NCBI GenBank assembly: GCA_015067025.1
Contig: SVNC01000001.1
Coordinates: forward strand, 124,001 to 188,000
DNA: 64,000 bases
From: Oscillospiraceae bacterium
Lineage (GTDB): Bacteria; Bacillota; Clostridia; Oscillospirales; Ruminococcaceae
Direction of reading: 5' to 3'
The notes beneath the pieces are model-generated. The model was given only the letters and a program-made list of their open reading frames with translations. It was not told where the DNA came from and did no database searches. Shown here piece after piece: positions 46,094-54,754 of the stretch. How positions within the stretch are numbered: position 1 is the first letter of the stretch; each line of letters opens with the position of its first letter. The position numbers and the translations under genes are program-made.

Positions 46094-47380
46094 TTATTTG
46101 AGGGCTTTTTTTCCTATATCCTTGCGATAGTGTGCTTTTTCAAAGGAAATTACCTCTACAGCCTTGTACGCCTTGTCAAGAGCAACCTTTAAATCGTCAC
46201 CGGTAGCAGTTACACCAAGAACTCTACCGCCTGCAGTAAGGAACTTGCCATCTTCATACTTTGTGCCTGCATGGTATACAAAAGTATCAGCCATACCGCA
46301 CTGACCCATTTCATCAAGACCTGACATAACCTTGCCCGTTTCATACTTTTCGGGGTATCCGCCGCTTGCCATAACAACGCAGGCACAAGCCTTTTCACTC
46401 CACTTTATATCAAGTGTATCAAGCTTTTCTTCCCAAACAGCTTCGATGATATCCATAATATCAGTTTCAAGTAAGGGGAGAACTACCTGAGTTTCAGGAT
46501 CGCCAAAACGGCAGTTATATTCGATAACCTTTGCACCCTTGGGAGTCAGCATAAGACCAAAGTATAAGCATCCCTTGAAGGGTCTGCCTTCAGTCTGCAT
46601 AGCCTTGATCGTGGGCATGAATATCTTTTCCATACATTCAGCCTTGATATCGTCTGTGTATAAGGGATTGGGAGCAATTGTACCCATACCGCCTGTGTTA
46701 AGACCTTCGTCATTGTCGTAAGCACGCTTGTGATCCATAGAGGAGATCATAGGCTTTACAGTTTTACCGTCTGTGAATGCAAGAACAGTAACCTCAGGAC
46801 CTGTTAAGAATTCTTCTATAACTATCTCACTACCCGATTTGCCGAATTTACCATCAAGGAGCATTGAGTTTACAGCGTCCTTAGCTTCGTCAAAATCCTT
46901 AGCGATGATAACACCCTTACCAAGAGCAAGACCGTCACACTTGATAACAGCAGGATAGCTGTTCTGTTCTTCAATGTACCTTATAGCCTTATCAGCGTCT
47001 GTAAATGTCTCGTACATAGCAGTAGGGATGTTGTACTTCTTCATAAGAGCCTTTGAGAATACCTTGCTGCCTTCTAATATAGCCGCATTTGCACGAGGAC
47101 CAAAGGTCTTGAAGCCTTCCTCGTTCAGTCTGTCAACCATACCAAGTACCAGCGGATCGTCAGGAGCTACAAATACGTAATCGGGATTTAACTTCTTTGC
47201 AAGTTCAACGCATCCGTCAATGTCAGTAGCCTTAACAGGGTAGCATTCAGCGTACTTGGAGATACCACCGTTGCCGGGTGCGGCATAAAGCTTTCCTACC
47301 TTTTCGGATTTTGCAAGAGCCATTACGATAGCGTGTTCACGTCCGCCACCGCCTATTACAAGTACATTCATCTTTTCCAT
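46094..47380 (-). CDS. purD: Phosphoribosylamine-glycine ligase
   Basis: ATP-grasp enzyme that makes glycinamide ribonucleotide in step 2 of purine synthesis. It starts MEKMNVLVIGGGGREHAIV (nucleotide-binding PreATP domain), followed by the ATP-grasp core (YPAVIKCDGLALGKGVIIAKD, EEFLTGPEVTVLAFTDG, RFGDPETQVVLPLL, the PurD signature) and the C-terminal domain. The 428 residues are full length. It is the last gene of the cluster that begins at purE. Confidence 0.97.
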   Translation of the reverse strand: MEKMNVLVIGGGGREHAIVMALAKSEKVGKLYAAPGNGGISKYAECYPVKATDIDGCVELAKKLNPDYVFVAPDDPLVLGMVDRLNEEGFKTFGPRANAAILEGSKVFSKALMKKYNIPTAMYETFTDADKAIRYIEEQNSYPAVIKCDGLALGKGVIIAKDFDEAKDAVNSMLLDGKFGKSGSEIVIEEFLTGPEVTVLAFTDGKTVKPMISSMDHKRAYDNDEGLNTGGMGTIAPNPLYTDDIKAECMEKIFMPTIKAMQTEGRPFKGCLYFGLMLTPKGAKVIEYNCRFGDPETQVVLPLLETDIMDIIEAVWEEKLDTLDIKWSEKACACVVMASGGYPEKYETGKVMSGLDEMGQCGMADTFVYHAGTKYEDGKFLTAGGRVLGVTATGDDLKVALDKAYKAVEVISFEKAHYRKDIGKKALK

Positions 47381-47415
47381 TTTTATTTTCCTTTCTGATT
47401 ACGGTTATCCGTATG

Positions 47416-48066
47416 TTATTCAATATTTAGACCAAGCAGCTTTGCAAACATTGCTGCCTGATAAACGTCCACGGTAGCACCTTTAAGCTCCGCACCGTTA
47501 TCCGAAACGACAAGTCCGTCAATTATGCAGTCGGTCAGGTTTATATCTTTTAACGGAGTTTTAAAGAAGACGCCGTTTATAAGCTTTACGTTTTTAAGCT
47601 CTATATTCTTTATTTCTGTTGAGCAGATCAATGCTGATGAAAAATCGCAATCGGTAAGCTGCACGTTTTTAAGCTTTGCCTCGTTATAATCAGTCAGCTC
47701 CGCATTGCAGTTTTCGTAAGCGGTTTCGATCTGTACCGTGTTTTTAAAACTGCTCCCCACAAGCTTTGAGGAAAGTATAAGGCAGTTTTTAAAATATGTA
47801 TTGTTAAAATTGCAGTTTGAAAGATCGCACCCTTTTATAACGACGTTTATAAAGGTGCAGTCTTTGAAATCGGAGTTTATCAGCCTGCAATTTTCTATTA
47901 TCGAATTTTTGATGTACGCACCGCCGAAGGAGACCCCTTCTTCATGTGCTTTTGATATTTTAACCAAATCAAGATCGGTTTCATATTCCGTAGCAAACTT
48001 AAGCTCAGCCTTTATATCTGAGATTTCCTTCAGGCTATCGGGTATTATCGGTCGTTTTATCTGCAT
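47416..48066 (-). CDS. Pentapeptide-repeat protein
   Basis: A 216-residue soluble protein. Residues about 45-200 form loose repeats of five (GAYIKNSIIENCRLINSDFKDCTFINVVIKGCDLSNCNFNNTYFKNC...), with the central Leu/Phe/Ile and polar turns of the right-handed quadrilateral beta-helix. No further domain is visible. Such proteins can mimic DNA or scaffold others; no role can be assigned. The start lies two nt after the stop of the upstream membrane protein gene, with a weak ribosome site, implying coupled translation. Confidence 0.85.
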   Translation of the reverse strand: MQIKRPIIPDSLKEISDIKAELKFATEYETDLDLVKISKAHEEGVSFGGAYIKNSIIENCRLINSDFKDCTFINVVIKGCDLSNCNFNNTYFKNCLILSSKLVGSSFKNTVQIETAYENCNAELTDYNEAKLKNVQLTDCDFSSALICSTEIKNIELKNVKLINGVFFKTPLKDINLTDCIIDGLVVSDNGAELKGATVDVYQAAMFAKLLGLNIE

Positions 48067-48068
48067 AG

Positions 48069-48617
48069 TTATCTTGTGAATTCTGAAAATCTGTCAAATT
48101 CTGGTTCAAGTTTTGGCGGATCGTTCAGAATATAAAAGGGAGTGCTCTGAGGAGTAATCTGTTCGCCTCTCAGTATCGAAATATACTTATACTTATCTGA
48201 AGTGTATTTTGTCTTTACAGATACGATAAAGCCTATTTTTCTTCTTGTTATCGGATGATGCAGAAATTCGTAGCTTACACCTTCCACATCCTTATATTTA
48301 TAATTTCTTGCCTGACCTTTTGTAACAAGGGAAAATTGCTTGTCTGTGATAGTATATGTCCATTCTTTACCTGCGTATTGCATTCTTACTGCAGGTATAC
48401 TGAAAATTAAAAGTGCTATAGCTATTGCGTCAAGAACAAGGGAAACAGTGCCGTTTATAGTTCTTCCTGACACGACGAGTAAAAGGATTATTACAACAGC
48501 AAAAATTGCAATTGTTGCTACAATTCTCAGCACTACGTTTTCAGGGACTACCCTGAATTTGCCTGTCCTTTTCTGATTAAATCTTCCGTATGCAATTTCA
48601 CTGTAATGTCTGTCCAT
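48069..48617 (-). CDS. Membrane protein of unknown function (paralogue-like pair, second)
   Basis: A 182-residue protein: basic N-terminus, two membrane helices (about 31-50 and 56-76), then a cytoplasmic beta-rich domain starting KEWTYTITDKQFSLVTKGQARNYKYKDVEGVSY, which resembles bacterial PH-like folds. The preceding gene (48621-49193) has the same plan, so the two may be distant paralogues. AAGGTGG, which overlaps the end of that gene, serves as its ribosome site. Confidence 0.75.
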   Translation of the reverse strand: MDRHYSEIAYGRFNQKRTGKFRVVPENVVLRIVATIAIFAVVIILLLVVSGRTINGTVSLVLDAIAIALLIFSIPAVRMQYAGKEWTYTITDKQFSLVTKGQARNYKYKDVEGVSYEFLHHPITRRKIGFIVSVKTKYTSDKYKYISILRGEQITPQSTPFYILNDPPKLEPEFDRFSEFTR

Positions 48618-48620
48618 TGC

Positions 48621-49193
48621 TTACCACCTTCTGCTTTTTGTCTCGCTTTTTAAAAGGTCGCTGTATTTTTTGTCTTCCTGTTGTTTTATAAATTCCATTC
48701 GTGCTTTCATCAGCCCAAAGGGAGTATCTTCTTCCTTTGCATTGATCGTAGGTTTAGGATAGAAAAAACGGATATTATGTATTTTTGTTTTGGTTGATAT
48801 ATGTGCGTCATATCCTACCTGTCTGCCAAAGGAAAGAATAGGAGTAACGCCGATAGATGTTATATCATCGTAGCATATGTATATTTCTTTGTCTTTACCT
48901 GAAAATCGGGCACCCTTATCGTCAATTTCGTATCTGCACTTTGTACCTGCACAGAATATTCTTGTGATAAATACAGCACCGAAAATCAGAAAAGCACTTA
49001 TGAAAATAATAATGCATAAAGCAAAGAAGTTTGTATCACTGTCATTACTTGGAAAATAGATAAAGACCCCTTTTATAGCCGCAAATATCAGAATCGCTGT
49101 AATTAAAGCAACTACAGCTCCGATAACTTTTGTATTAGGCTTATTATCAATGAATGACCCTGTTTGTCTGGATGTTCTGTGATCGATATACAT
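48621..49193 (-). CDS. Membrane protein of unknown function (paralogue-like pair, first)
   Basis: A 190-residue protein with two membrane helices (about 24-48 and 57-83) and a cytoplasmic domain with alternating strands (KCRYEIDDKGARFSGKDKEIYICYDDITSIGVTPI) similar in layout to a PH-like domain. The C-terminus is charged. AAAGGA precedes the ATG. It is followed three nt later by a similarly built gene. Function unknown. Confidence 0.75.
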   Translation of the reverse strand: MYIDHRTSRQTGSFIDNKPNTKVIGAVVALITAILIFAAIKGVFIYFPSNDSDTNFFALCIIIFISAFLIFGAVFITRIFCAGTKCRYEIDDKGARFSGKDKEIYICYDDITSIGVTPILSFGRQVGYDAHISTKTKIHNIRFFYPKPTINAKEEDTPFGLMKARMEFIKQQEDKKYSDLLKSETKSRRW

Positions 49194-49213
49194 AATAATT
49201 CCTTTAATATAAA

Positions 49214-49243
49214 GCGGTACAGAACCCTGATATTCTGTACCGC
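49214..49243 (-). terminator. Hairpin inside the purine cluster
   Basis: Perfect 11-bp stem GCGGTACAGAA/TTCTGTACCGC with an 8-nt loop. On the minus strand it is followed by TTTATATTAAAGG, a weak T-run, so it may be a partial terminator or an RNA stability element ahead of the 49193 gene. Confidence 0.5.
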
Positions 49244-49271
49244 ATTTATCTTTAGTAACACGGATTTGCTG

Positions 49272-49946
49272 TTAAGTGATACTTAAGCCCTCTAAAAGTC
49301 TGTCGATTGCCAGCTGTATGTGTTTAGCAGGTTCTTTATTCTGATAAATTATAGTTATAGGATAAAGATGTTCTTTTGTTTGTATATGCATCAGGCGTGA
49401 ATACAGCTGAGTTGTATCGTCAATATAAATCTCATAAAAGAGCTCTTTGTTTTTGTATCCTGCAAACGTTGATTCTTTTTCAGCGATCATTTTGTAATCT
49501 GCATCATTGACCTCTTTTACAATATCAACATATTCATCTAATTCTGTATATTCAGAACCGCCCTGATACGTGAAGAAAATTGATACGTAAACGGAACTTT
49601 CTTCATCTGTTTCAGGATCTGCAAACACGTAACTGCAACTATAATCATCTGAGTAGTCAATTTTCCATATGTCTGAAGCTTTTATAGAAAAGTAATCATT
49701 CTTGAAATTGTTGGTCGGATTTTGGCTACCATCGTCAGACACAGGAACGTCTTCGTTTCCTGTTACCGTTTCTACGATTTCAAAATCCTCTGTGCCTTCA
49801 TAGTTTTCATTGCTGTTAATGTTTGCTAAAAAGTCCTTCAGATTGACAGGAGCTTTTTTGAAATCAGGCTTATTTTGCTGTGTGCATCCGCTTAATGTGA
49901 GAATTGCTGAGATAATTGTTAAAACGTAGATAAATTTTTTTGTCAT
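49272..49946 (-). CDS. Lipoprotein of unknown function
   Basis: A 224-residue predicted lipoprotein: signal helix FIYVLTIISAILTLSGC with lipobox Cys. The mature part is acidic, with several strands and one helix near the end (HIQLAIDRLLEGLSIT). No family recognised. GGGAG precedes ATG 49946. It lies just after the AICAR transformylase gene, inside the purine cluster, and its export makes a direct metabolic role unlikely. Confidence 0.75.
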   Translation of the reverse strand: MTKKFIYVLTIISAILTLSGCTQQNKPDFKKAPVNLKDFLANINSNENYEGTEDFEIVETVTGNEDVPVSDDGSQNPTNNFKNDYFSIKASDIWKIDYSDDYSCSYVFADPETDEESSVYVSIFFTYQGGSEYTELDEYVDIVKEVNDADYKMIAEKESTFAGYKNKELFYEIYIDDTTQLYSRLMHIQTKEHLYPITIIYQNKEPAKHIQLAIDRLLEGLSIT

Positions 49947-49967
49947 AGCGTTCTCCCGTATTTTTAA

Positions 49968-51146
49968 TTAGTGGTGGAACAGTCTGATACCTGTAAACGC
50001 CATAGCGATACCGTACTTATTGCAGGTGTCGATAACGTTGTCGTCACGGATAGATCCGCCGGGCTGAGCGATATATTCTACACCGCTTCTGTGAGCTCTT
50101 TCGATGTTGTCACCGAAGGGGAAGAAGGCGTCAGAACCTAATGCTACACCCTTCATAGTGTCAAGCCAGGCTCTCTTTTCCTGGGCTGTAAATACTGCCG
50201 GCTTAACCTTGAAGATGTTCTGCCAAGCACCTTCAGCAAGTACGTCCATATAATCTTCACCGATGTAAAGATCAATAGCGTTATCTCTGTCAGCTCTTCT
50301 GATATCGTCAACGAACTGAAGCCCCATAACCTGAGGAGACTGTCTTAAGTACCAGTTATCAGCCTTTGTACCTGCAAGTCTTGTGCAGTGAATTCTTGAC
50401 TGCTGACCTGCACCGATACCGATAGCCTGACCGCCGCAAGCGTAAGCTACGGAGTTTGACTGTGTATACTTAAGTGTGATCATAGCGATGGCAAGGTCAA
50501 TTTTTGCACTTTCAGGAATTTCCTTGTTGTCTGTAACAACGTTTGCAAAGAAGTTATCGTCAATAACGAGCTCGTTTCTGCCCTGTTCAAAGGAGATACC
50601 GTACACCTGCTTTACTTCGAGTTCTTCAGGAACGTAGTTTTCGTCGATCTTGATTACGTTGTAAGTGCCCTTTCTCTTGGACTTTAATATCTCAAGAGCT
50701 TCATCTGTGTAGCCGGGAGCAATAACACCGTCAGAAACTTCTCTCTGGATCATCTTTGCTGTACAAGCGTCACATACGTCAGATAAAGCGATGAAGTCGC
50801 CGTAAGAAGACATTCTGTCAGCACCTCTTGCTCTTGCATAAGCACAAGCTAAAGGAGAAAGTTCGCCTAAATCATCTACCCAGTAGATCTTCTTTAATGT
50901 GTCAGAAAGGGGAAGACCGACAGCAGCACCTGCAGGAGATACGTGCTTGAAGGAGGTAGCAGCAGGAAGACCTGTAGCTTTCTTTAATTCCTTAACGAGC
51001 TGCCAGCCGTTGAAAGCGTCCATAAAGTTGATGTAACCGGGTCTGCCGTTTAATACTTCGATAGGAAGGTCAGCACCGTTAGCCATAAAAATTCTTGAGG
51101 GCTTCTGGTTGGGGTTACAACCATACTTGAGTTCTAATTCGTTCAT
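49968..51146 (-). CDS. Stand-alone AICAR transformylase (PurH C-terminal type)
   Basis: Adds the formyl group from 10-formyl-THF to AICAR to give FAICAR, the penultimate purine step. The 392 residues align in character with the transformylase half of PurH: MNELELKYGCNPNQKPSRI, SFKHVSPAGAAVG (Lys-His catalytic pair), YARARGADRMSSYGDFIALSDVCD and GGQAIGIGAGQQSRIHCTRLAG. The cyclohydrolase half (MGS-like domain) normally at the N-terminus of PurH is absent; a PurO-type cyclohydrolase is encoded directly upstream (30-nt gap). Confidence 0.93.
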   Translation of the reverse strand: MNELELKYGCNPNQKPSRIFMANGADLPIEVLNGRPGYINFMDAFNGWQLVKELKKATGLPAATSFKHVSPAGAAVGLPLSDTLKKIYWVDDLGELSPLACAYARARGADRMSSYGDFIALSDVCDACTAKMIQREVSDGVIAPGYTDEALEILKSKRKGTYNVIKIDENYVPEELEVKQVYGISFEQGRNELVIDDNFFANVVTDNKEIPESAKIDLAIAMITLKYTQSNSVAYACGGQAIGIGAGQQSRIHCTRLAGTKADNWYLRQSPQVMGLQFVDDIRRADRDNAIDLYIGEDYMDVLAEGAWQNIFKVKPAVFTAQEKRAWLDTMKGVALGSDAFFPFGDNIERAHRSGVEYIAQPGGSIRDDNVIDTCNKYGIAMAFTGIRLFHH

Positions 51147-51175
51147 TGTTATTAGTCCTTTCCTGTTATGTCAGA

Positions 51176-51898
51176 TTACTGATTCTTGTTTACTATTCTT
51201 GATTCCCACTTACCTGTTTCAATATCGATGTAACGAGTAAAGAGAGAAACTTTGTTGTCTTCGTTTAAGTTTTCCCATACAAGCTTTGTGAACGTATCAA
51301 TATCCACGTCGGGAAGTGTTACCTTCTTGGGTTCGCCCTCGAAGCTGGGGAGTCTGCCGTTTTCTTCATCTCTTGCATAAGTATGGATAAATCTGCCTAC
51401 ACCGTTTTCAGGGCTGCTGTAAGCGTATGTATTTCTTATGCAGCATTCAGCGTTGCCGTCATCGCTCTTTAAGATAGACATAGCGTAGTTCATACCATCA
51501 TTTTCAAGACGGATGATACCTGAAATACGAGGTGTGTAGTTAGGCTTGTCATCCTCAAATTCTCTTGTTCTGAGTGACTGCTCAAAGGTCATCTGCTTGT
51601 CCATAAGCTCGTAGATAGTGTCTGTTTGGTCGCCGTTTGTAACGATCGTCTTGTTACCGAGAACTCTTACAGGTGCGTAAATGATAAGATGGGGGTCTGT
51701 CATCTTGGATTCATCAAAGGCCTGAGTTCTGATTCCGTCGCCATCTTCGATAAATACTCTATTACGGCTGTTTTCGCTTCTGCCCATAATGAAGTAAGCG
51801 ATCATTGCCTTCTTGCCGTCAGCAGATTTGCCGAGCATAATTCCTCTTCCGTGGTAGGGAAGGGTGTTTAATTCTTTTTCAAAAGCTATTGTTTCCAT
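51176..51898 (-). CDS. purO: IMP cyclohydrolase, archaeal PurO type
   Basis: Closes FAICAR to IMP in the last purine step. The 240 residues show the PurO-family pattern: HGRGIMLGKSADGKKAMIAYFIMGRSENSRNR, then GNKTIVTNGDQTDTI, EDDKPNYTPRISGII, and a C-terminal threonine/aspartate-rich strand region. PurO was first described in archaea and is unrelated to the PurH cyclohydrolase. AGGAGGC precedes the ATG. It is directly upstream of the stand-alone transformylase, so the two together replace bifunctional PurH. Confidence 0.88.
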   Translation of the reverse strand: METIAFEKELNTLPYHGRGIMLGKSADGKKAMIAYFIMGRSENSRNRVFIEDGDGIRTQAFDESKMTDPHLIIYAPVRVLGNKTIVTNGDQTDTIYELMDKQMTFEQSLRTREFEDDKPNYTPRISGIIRLENDGMNYAMSILKSDDGNAECCIRNTYAYSSPENGVGRFIHTYARDEENGRLPSFEGEPKKVTLPDVDIDTFTKLVWENLNEDNKVSLFTRYIDIETGKWESRIVNKNQ

Positions 51899-51953
51899 AA
51901 AGCCTCCTGAGTTTTTTAAGCATATTTTATTGTACGGTCACCATGACCGTAAG

Positions 51954-52580
51954 TTACTGATTAATAACAGCCTTTCCATCGACAATGCTTATCTTGTCAT
52001 CACAGAAAAGTCTTACCGATTCGGGAAGTATCTTCCATTCAGCCTCTTCCATAATTCTCTTCTGAAGAGTTTCAGGGGTATCGCCGTTTTTAACTTCCAC
52101 TGCCTTTTGCATAATGATAGGGCCGCCGTCACATTCCTCTGTAACAAAATGTACCGTAGCACCGCTTAATTTTACACCCTTCTTAAGTGCCGCTTCATGA
52201 ACATGAAGTCCGTAAAAACCCTTTCCGCAGAAAGAAGGGATAAGTGCAGGATGTACGTTCATCATCTTGTAGGGGAAAGCACTGCATACCTGCTCATCAA
52301 GTATTGTCATAAAGCCTGCATAAACGACTAAATCTGCCTTTTCTTCCTTTAAAGCTTCAGTCATCGCCTTGCTGTATGCGGCAACGTCGTCGTATTCTTT
52401 TCTGACAAGCACTCTGGTTTTTATACCGTTGTTTTCTGCTCTTGTAAGAGCGTATGCGTCAGCCTTTGAAGCTATAACGCAGGTGATTTTTCCGTTGCCC
52501 AGCATACCTTTCTTTTCAGCATCTATAAGAGCCTGAAGATTGGTGCCGCCACCGGAAACGAGAACTACTATGTTTTTCAT
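51954..52580 (-). CDS. purN: Phosphoribosylglycinamide formyltransferase
   Basis: Transfers the formyl group of 10-formyl-THF to GAR. Signature elements: VVLVSGGGTNLQALIDA at the start, MNVHPALIPSFCGKGFYGLHVHEAALKKGVKLSGATVHFVTEECDGGPII with the catalytic Asn, His and Asp. 208 residues, full length. GGAGG lies before the ATG. It depends on the product of folD at 41378-42220. Confidence 0.96.
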   Translation of the reverse strand: MKNIVVLVSGGGTNLQALIDAEKKGMLGNGKITCVIASKADAYALTRAENNGIKTRVLVRKEYDDVAAYSKAMTEALKEEKADLVVYAGFMTILDEQVCSAFPYKMMNVHPALIPSFCGKGFYGLHVHEAALKKGVKLSGATVHFVTEECDGGPIIMQKAVEVKNGDTPETLQKRIMEEAEWKILPESVRLFCDDKISIVDGKAVINQ

Positions 52581-52598
52581 ATATCCTCCGGAATATCT

Positions 52599-53156
52599 TT
52601 AAAGCTGGAACTCCACGGTGCTGTATTCGTAGTAATCCCGCTCTGTTATTTCCTCTGTTATTTCGGTAAATTCGCTGATAATCGAATATTTGCCGAGCGC
52701 AACGTATCTGTATGCTTCCACCTGATTTTCTTCTTCTCCCAGAAATATACCGTCACCATTTTTTACGCATTCATACCAATGATCGTCATTTATATTGAGT
52801 ATGCCTTGGTATTTCTTTTTGGGTGAGTTATTGGTATCAGGCTCACCGTGATTTAAAAGAAAGCCAATGGAAAATACGCTACCGATTTTTTCAGCGTAGC
52901 AATAGATTCCGTGTTTGTCCCAGGTATATCCCGTTATGTACGGCGCTTGTTTTTCTCTGACAGCCTTCGGGAAAAAGGTAGGTGCAAAGTTACCAATCTG
53001 GTAGATTCTTGCTTTGCCGAAAAGCTCCTCAAGTATATTGACAGAAATAGGCAAAAAGAATTTTCTGCCGTTTATTTCTATACCTTCAGCCGACAGATTG
53101 ATTTTGGTTTCAGAAGGAGCTATCTGCGGCTTTCTGAAAATATCTGACAAACCCAT
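52599..53156 (-). CDS. Hypothetical protein, paralogue of the next upstream gene
   Basis: A 185-residue soluble protein beginning MGLSDIFRKPQIAPSETKINLSAEGIEINGRKFFLP. It shares its layout with 53166-53651: an M-G-L-(S/F)-D-(I/L)-F start, a hydrophilic strand, '(K)F(F/A)(L/V)P', then ELFGKAR/IFGKAR, a YCYA/YCYV segment, and a repeated IL-I-GE-W-like core. The family is unknown to me. It sits nine nt after its relative, between purN and purM. Confidence 0.75.
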   Translation of the reverse strand: MGLSDIFRKPQIAPSETKINLSAEGIEINGRKFFLPISVNILEELFGKARIYQIGNFAPTFFPKAVREKQAPYITGYTWDKHGIYCYAEKIGSVFSIGFLLNHGEPDTNNSPKKKYQGILNINDDHWYECVKNGDGIFLGEEENQVEAYRYVALGKYSIISEFTEITEEITERDYYEYSTVEFQL

Positions 53157-53165
53157 ACCTTCTCC

Positions 53166-53651
53166 TTAAATAAGCTTTATTTCAATTCCTGTATAAGCAT
53201 TACTGCTTCCGTTTTTGTCGCCGTATTCAAAGTCCACGTATTCAGCAAACAAGGAAAGTCCGTCAATCGTGCGTTCTCTTGCAATTTCAAGATCATTGCC
53301 CTTTGACATAACGTCCTCCCAGTTTTCGCCGCCTATAGTAAGTACGCCTTTAAACGTTCCCGATGCCTCAAAGGGCATAGGCTGTGCACTTCTGTGCTTC
53401 TTTATTGCAATGCAGTAAACCTTAAGCTGTGCCGTTACGTAGCAGTATATACCAAGCTCGTCCCAGACGTAGTTAATATTTCCTGCACCGCCCTCAAAAC
53501 GTCTTGCCTTGCCGAATATTTTTGTAAGCTCGTCAAGCCGGCAGGGGACGGCAAACTTCTTTTCGTTTATCGTGGCTATGTGATTTGTGATATCAATATT
53601 TATATCAGCAGAATTTAGCTTCTGCTTTTTGAAAAGATCAAAAAGTCCCAT
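53166..53651 (-). CDS. Hypothetical protein, paralogue of the next downstream gene
   Basis: A 161-residue soluble protein starting MGLFDLFKKQKLNSADINIDITNHIATINEKKFAVP. Shared features with 52599-53156 include DELTKIFGKARRF, ELGIYCYVTA and the LTIGGENWEDV segment, so the two arose by tandem duplication. Its ATG overlaps the stop of purM by one nt (TAATG), so it is co-translated with it. Role unknown. Confidence 0.75.
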   Translation of the reverse strand: MGLFDLFKKQKLNSADINIDITNHIATINEKKFAVPCRLDELTKIFGKARRFEGGAGNINYVWDELGIYCYVTAQLKVYCIAIKKHRSAQPMPFEASGTFKGVLTIGGENWEDVMSKGNDLEIARERTIDGLSLFAEYVDFEYGDKNGSSNAYTGIEIKLI

Positions 53652-54688
53652 TATTCTATGATAATGCCCTCTTCACCCTTGATGATCTCACCGATGCAGT
53701 AGCTTTCAACACCCTGCTCCTTAAGAAGAGCAACGGCATCATTTGCGTTATCCTTGTCAACAACAACGATCATACCGATACCCATATTGAAAGTATTGTA
53801 CATATCGTGTTCGGAAATACCGCCGACTTCCTGCATATGCTTGAAGATAAAGGGGACGTCATAGCTGCCCTTTGTGATCTTTGCAGTAAAGCCGTCAGGG
53901 AGTGAACGGGGTACGTTTTCGTTAAATCCGCCGCCTGTAATGTGAGAAATTGCCTTTACTTCCATCTTGTCTATAAGAGCAAGAACAGGCTTTACATAGA
54001 TCTTTGTAGGAGCAAGAAGAGTTTCGCCTAAAGTCTTACCTGTGGGGAGAACTTCTTCAAGGACTTCAACTGAGTTGATATCAAAAATCTTTCTTACAAG
54101 TGAGAAGCCGTTGGAGTGAACGCCTGTGGAAGCAAGACCGATAATGATATCGCCTTCCTTAACCTTTGTATTGTCAATAATCTTTGACTTGTCAACAACA
54201 CCTGTGGAATAACCTGCAATATCGTATTCGTCTTCAGGCATCATACCGGGATGCTCTGCAGTTTCACCGCCGATAAGAGCACAGCCTGCCTGTACACAAC
54301 CATCAGCAACGCCCTTAACGATTTCTGCAACCTTTTCAGGTACGTTCTTGCCTATAGCAATATAGTCAAGGAAATAAAGGGGCTTTGCACCGCAGCAGAT
54401 AATGTCGTTTACACACATAGCAACTGCGTCAATACCAATAGTATCGTGCTTGTCCATAAGCATAGCAAGCTTTAATTTTGTACCTACACCGTCTGTACCT
54501 GAAACAAGTACAGGCTCCTTTATATCTGTAAGATCAAGCTGAAAAAGTCCGCCGAAACCACCGATACCTGTCAGCACACCGGGGATGTTTGTTCTTTCAA
54601 CATCCTTCTTCATAAGACGAACGCCCTCGTAACCTGCAGTTACGTCAACGCCTGCCGCCTTGTAGCTTTCTGAAAAACTGTTCTTCAT
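53651..54688 (-). CDS. purM: Phosphoribosylformylglycinamidine cyclo-ligase
   Basis: AIR synthetase, step 5 of purine synthesis. The 345 residues contain SYKAAGVDVTAGYEGVRLMK, LVSGTDGVGTKLKLAMLM, CALIGGETAEHPGM and GIGMIVVVD, all PurM signatures. It is between the PurF homologue and a pair of hypotheticals. GAGG lies upstream of the ATG. Confidence 0.97.
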   Translation of the reverse strand: MKNSFSESYKAAGVDVTAGYEGVRLMKKDVERTNIPGVLTGIGGFGGLFQLDLTDIKEPVLVSGTDGVGTKLKLAMLMDKHDTIGIDAVAMCVNDIICCGAKPLYFLDYIAIGKNVPEKVAEIVKGVADGCVQAGCALIGGETAEHPGMMPEDEYDIAGYSTGVVDKSKIIDNTKVKEGDIIIGLASTGVHSNGFSLVRKIFDINSVEVLEEVLPTGKTLGETLLAPTKIYVKPVLALIDKMEVKAISHITGGGFNENVPRSLPDGFTAKITKGSYDVPFIFKHMQEVGGISEHDMYNTFNMGIGMIVVVDKDNANDAVALLKEQGVESYCIGEIIKGEEGIIIE

Positions 54689-54754
54689 AATCTTTTACCG
54701 TCCTCTTGCATTTTAACTTGGTTTATTTTTTTCGGTAACCCGAATGATTTACTT

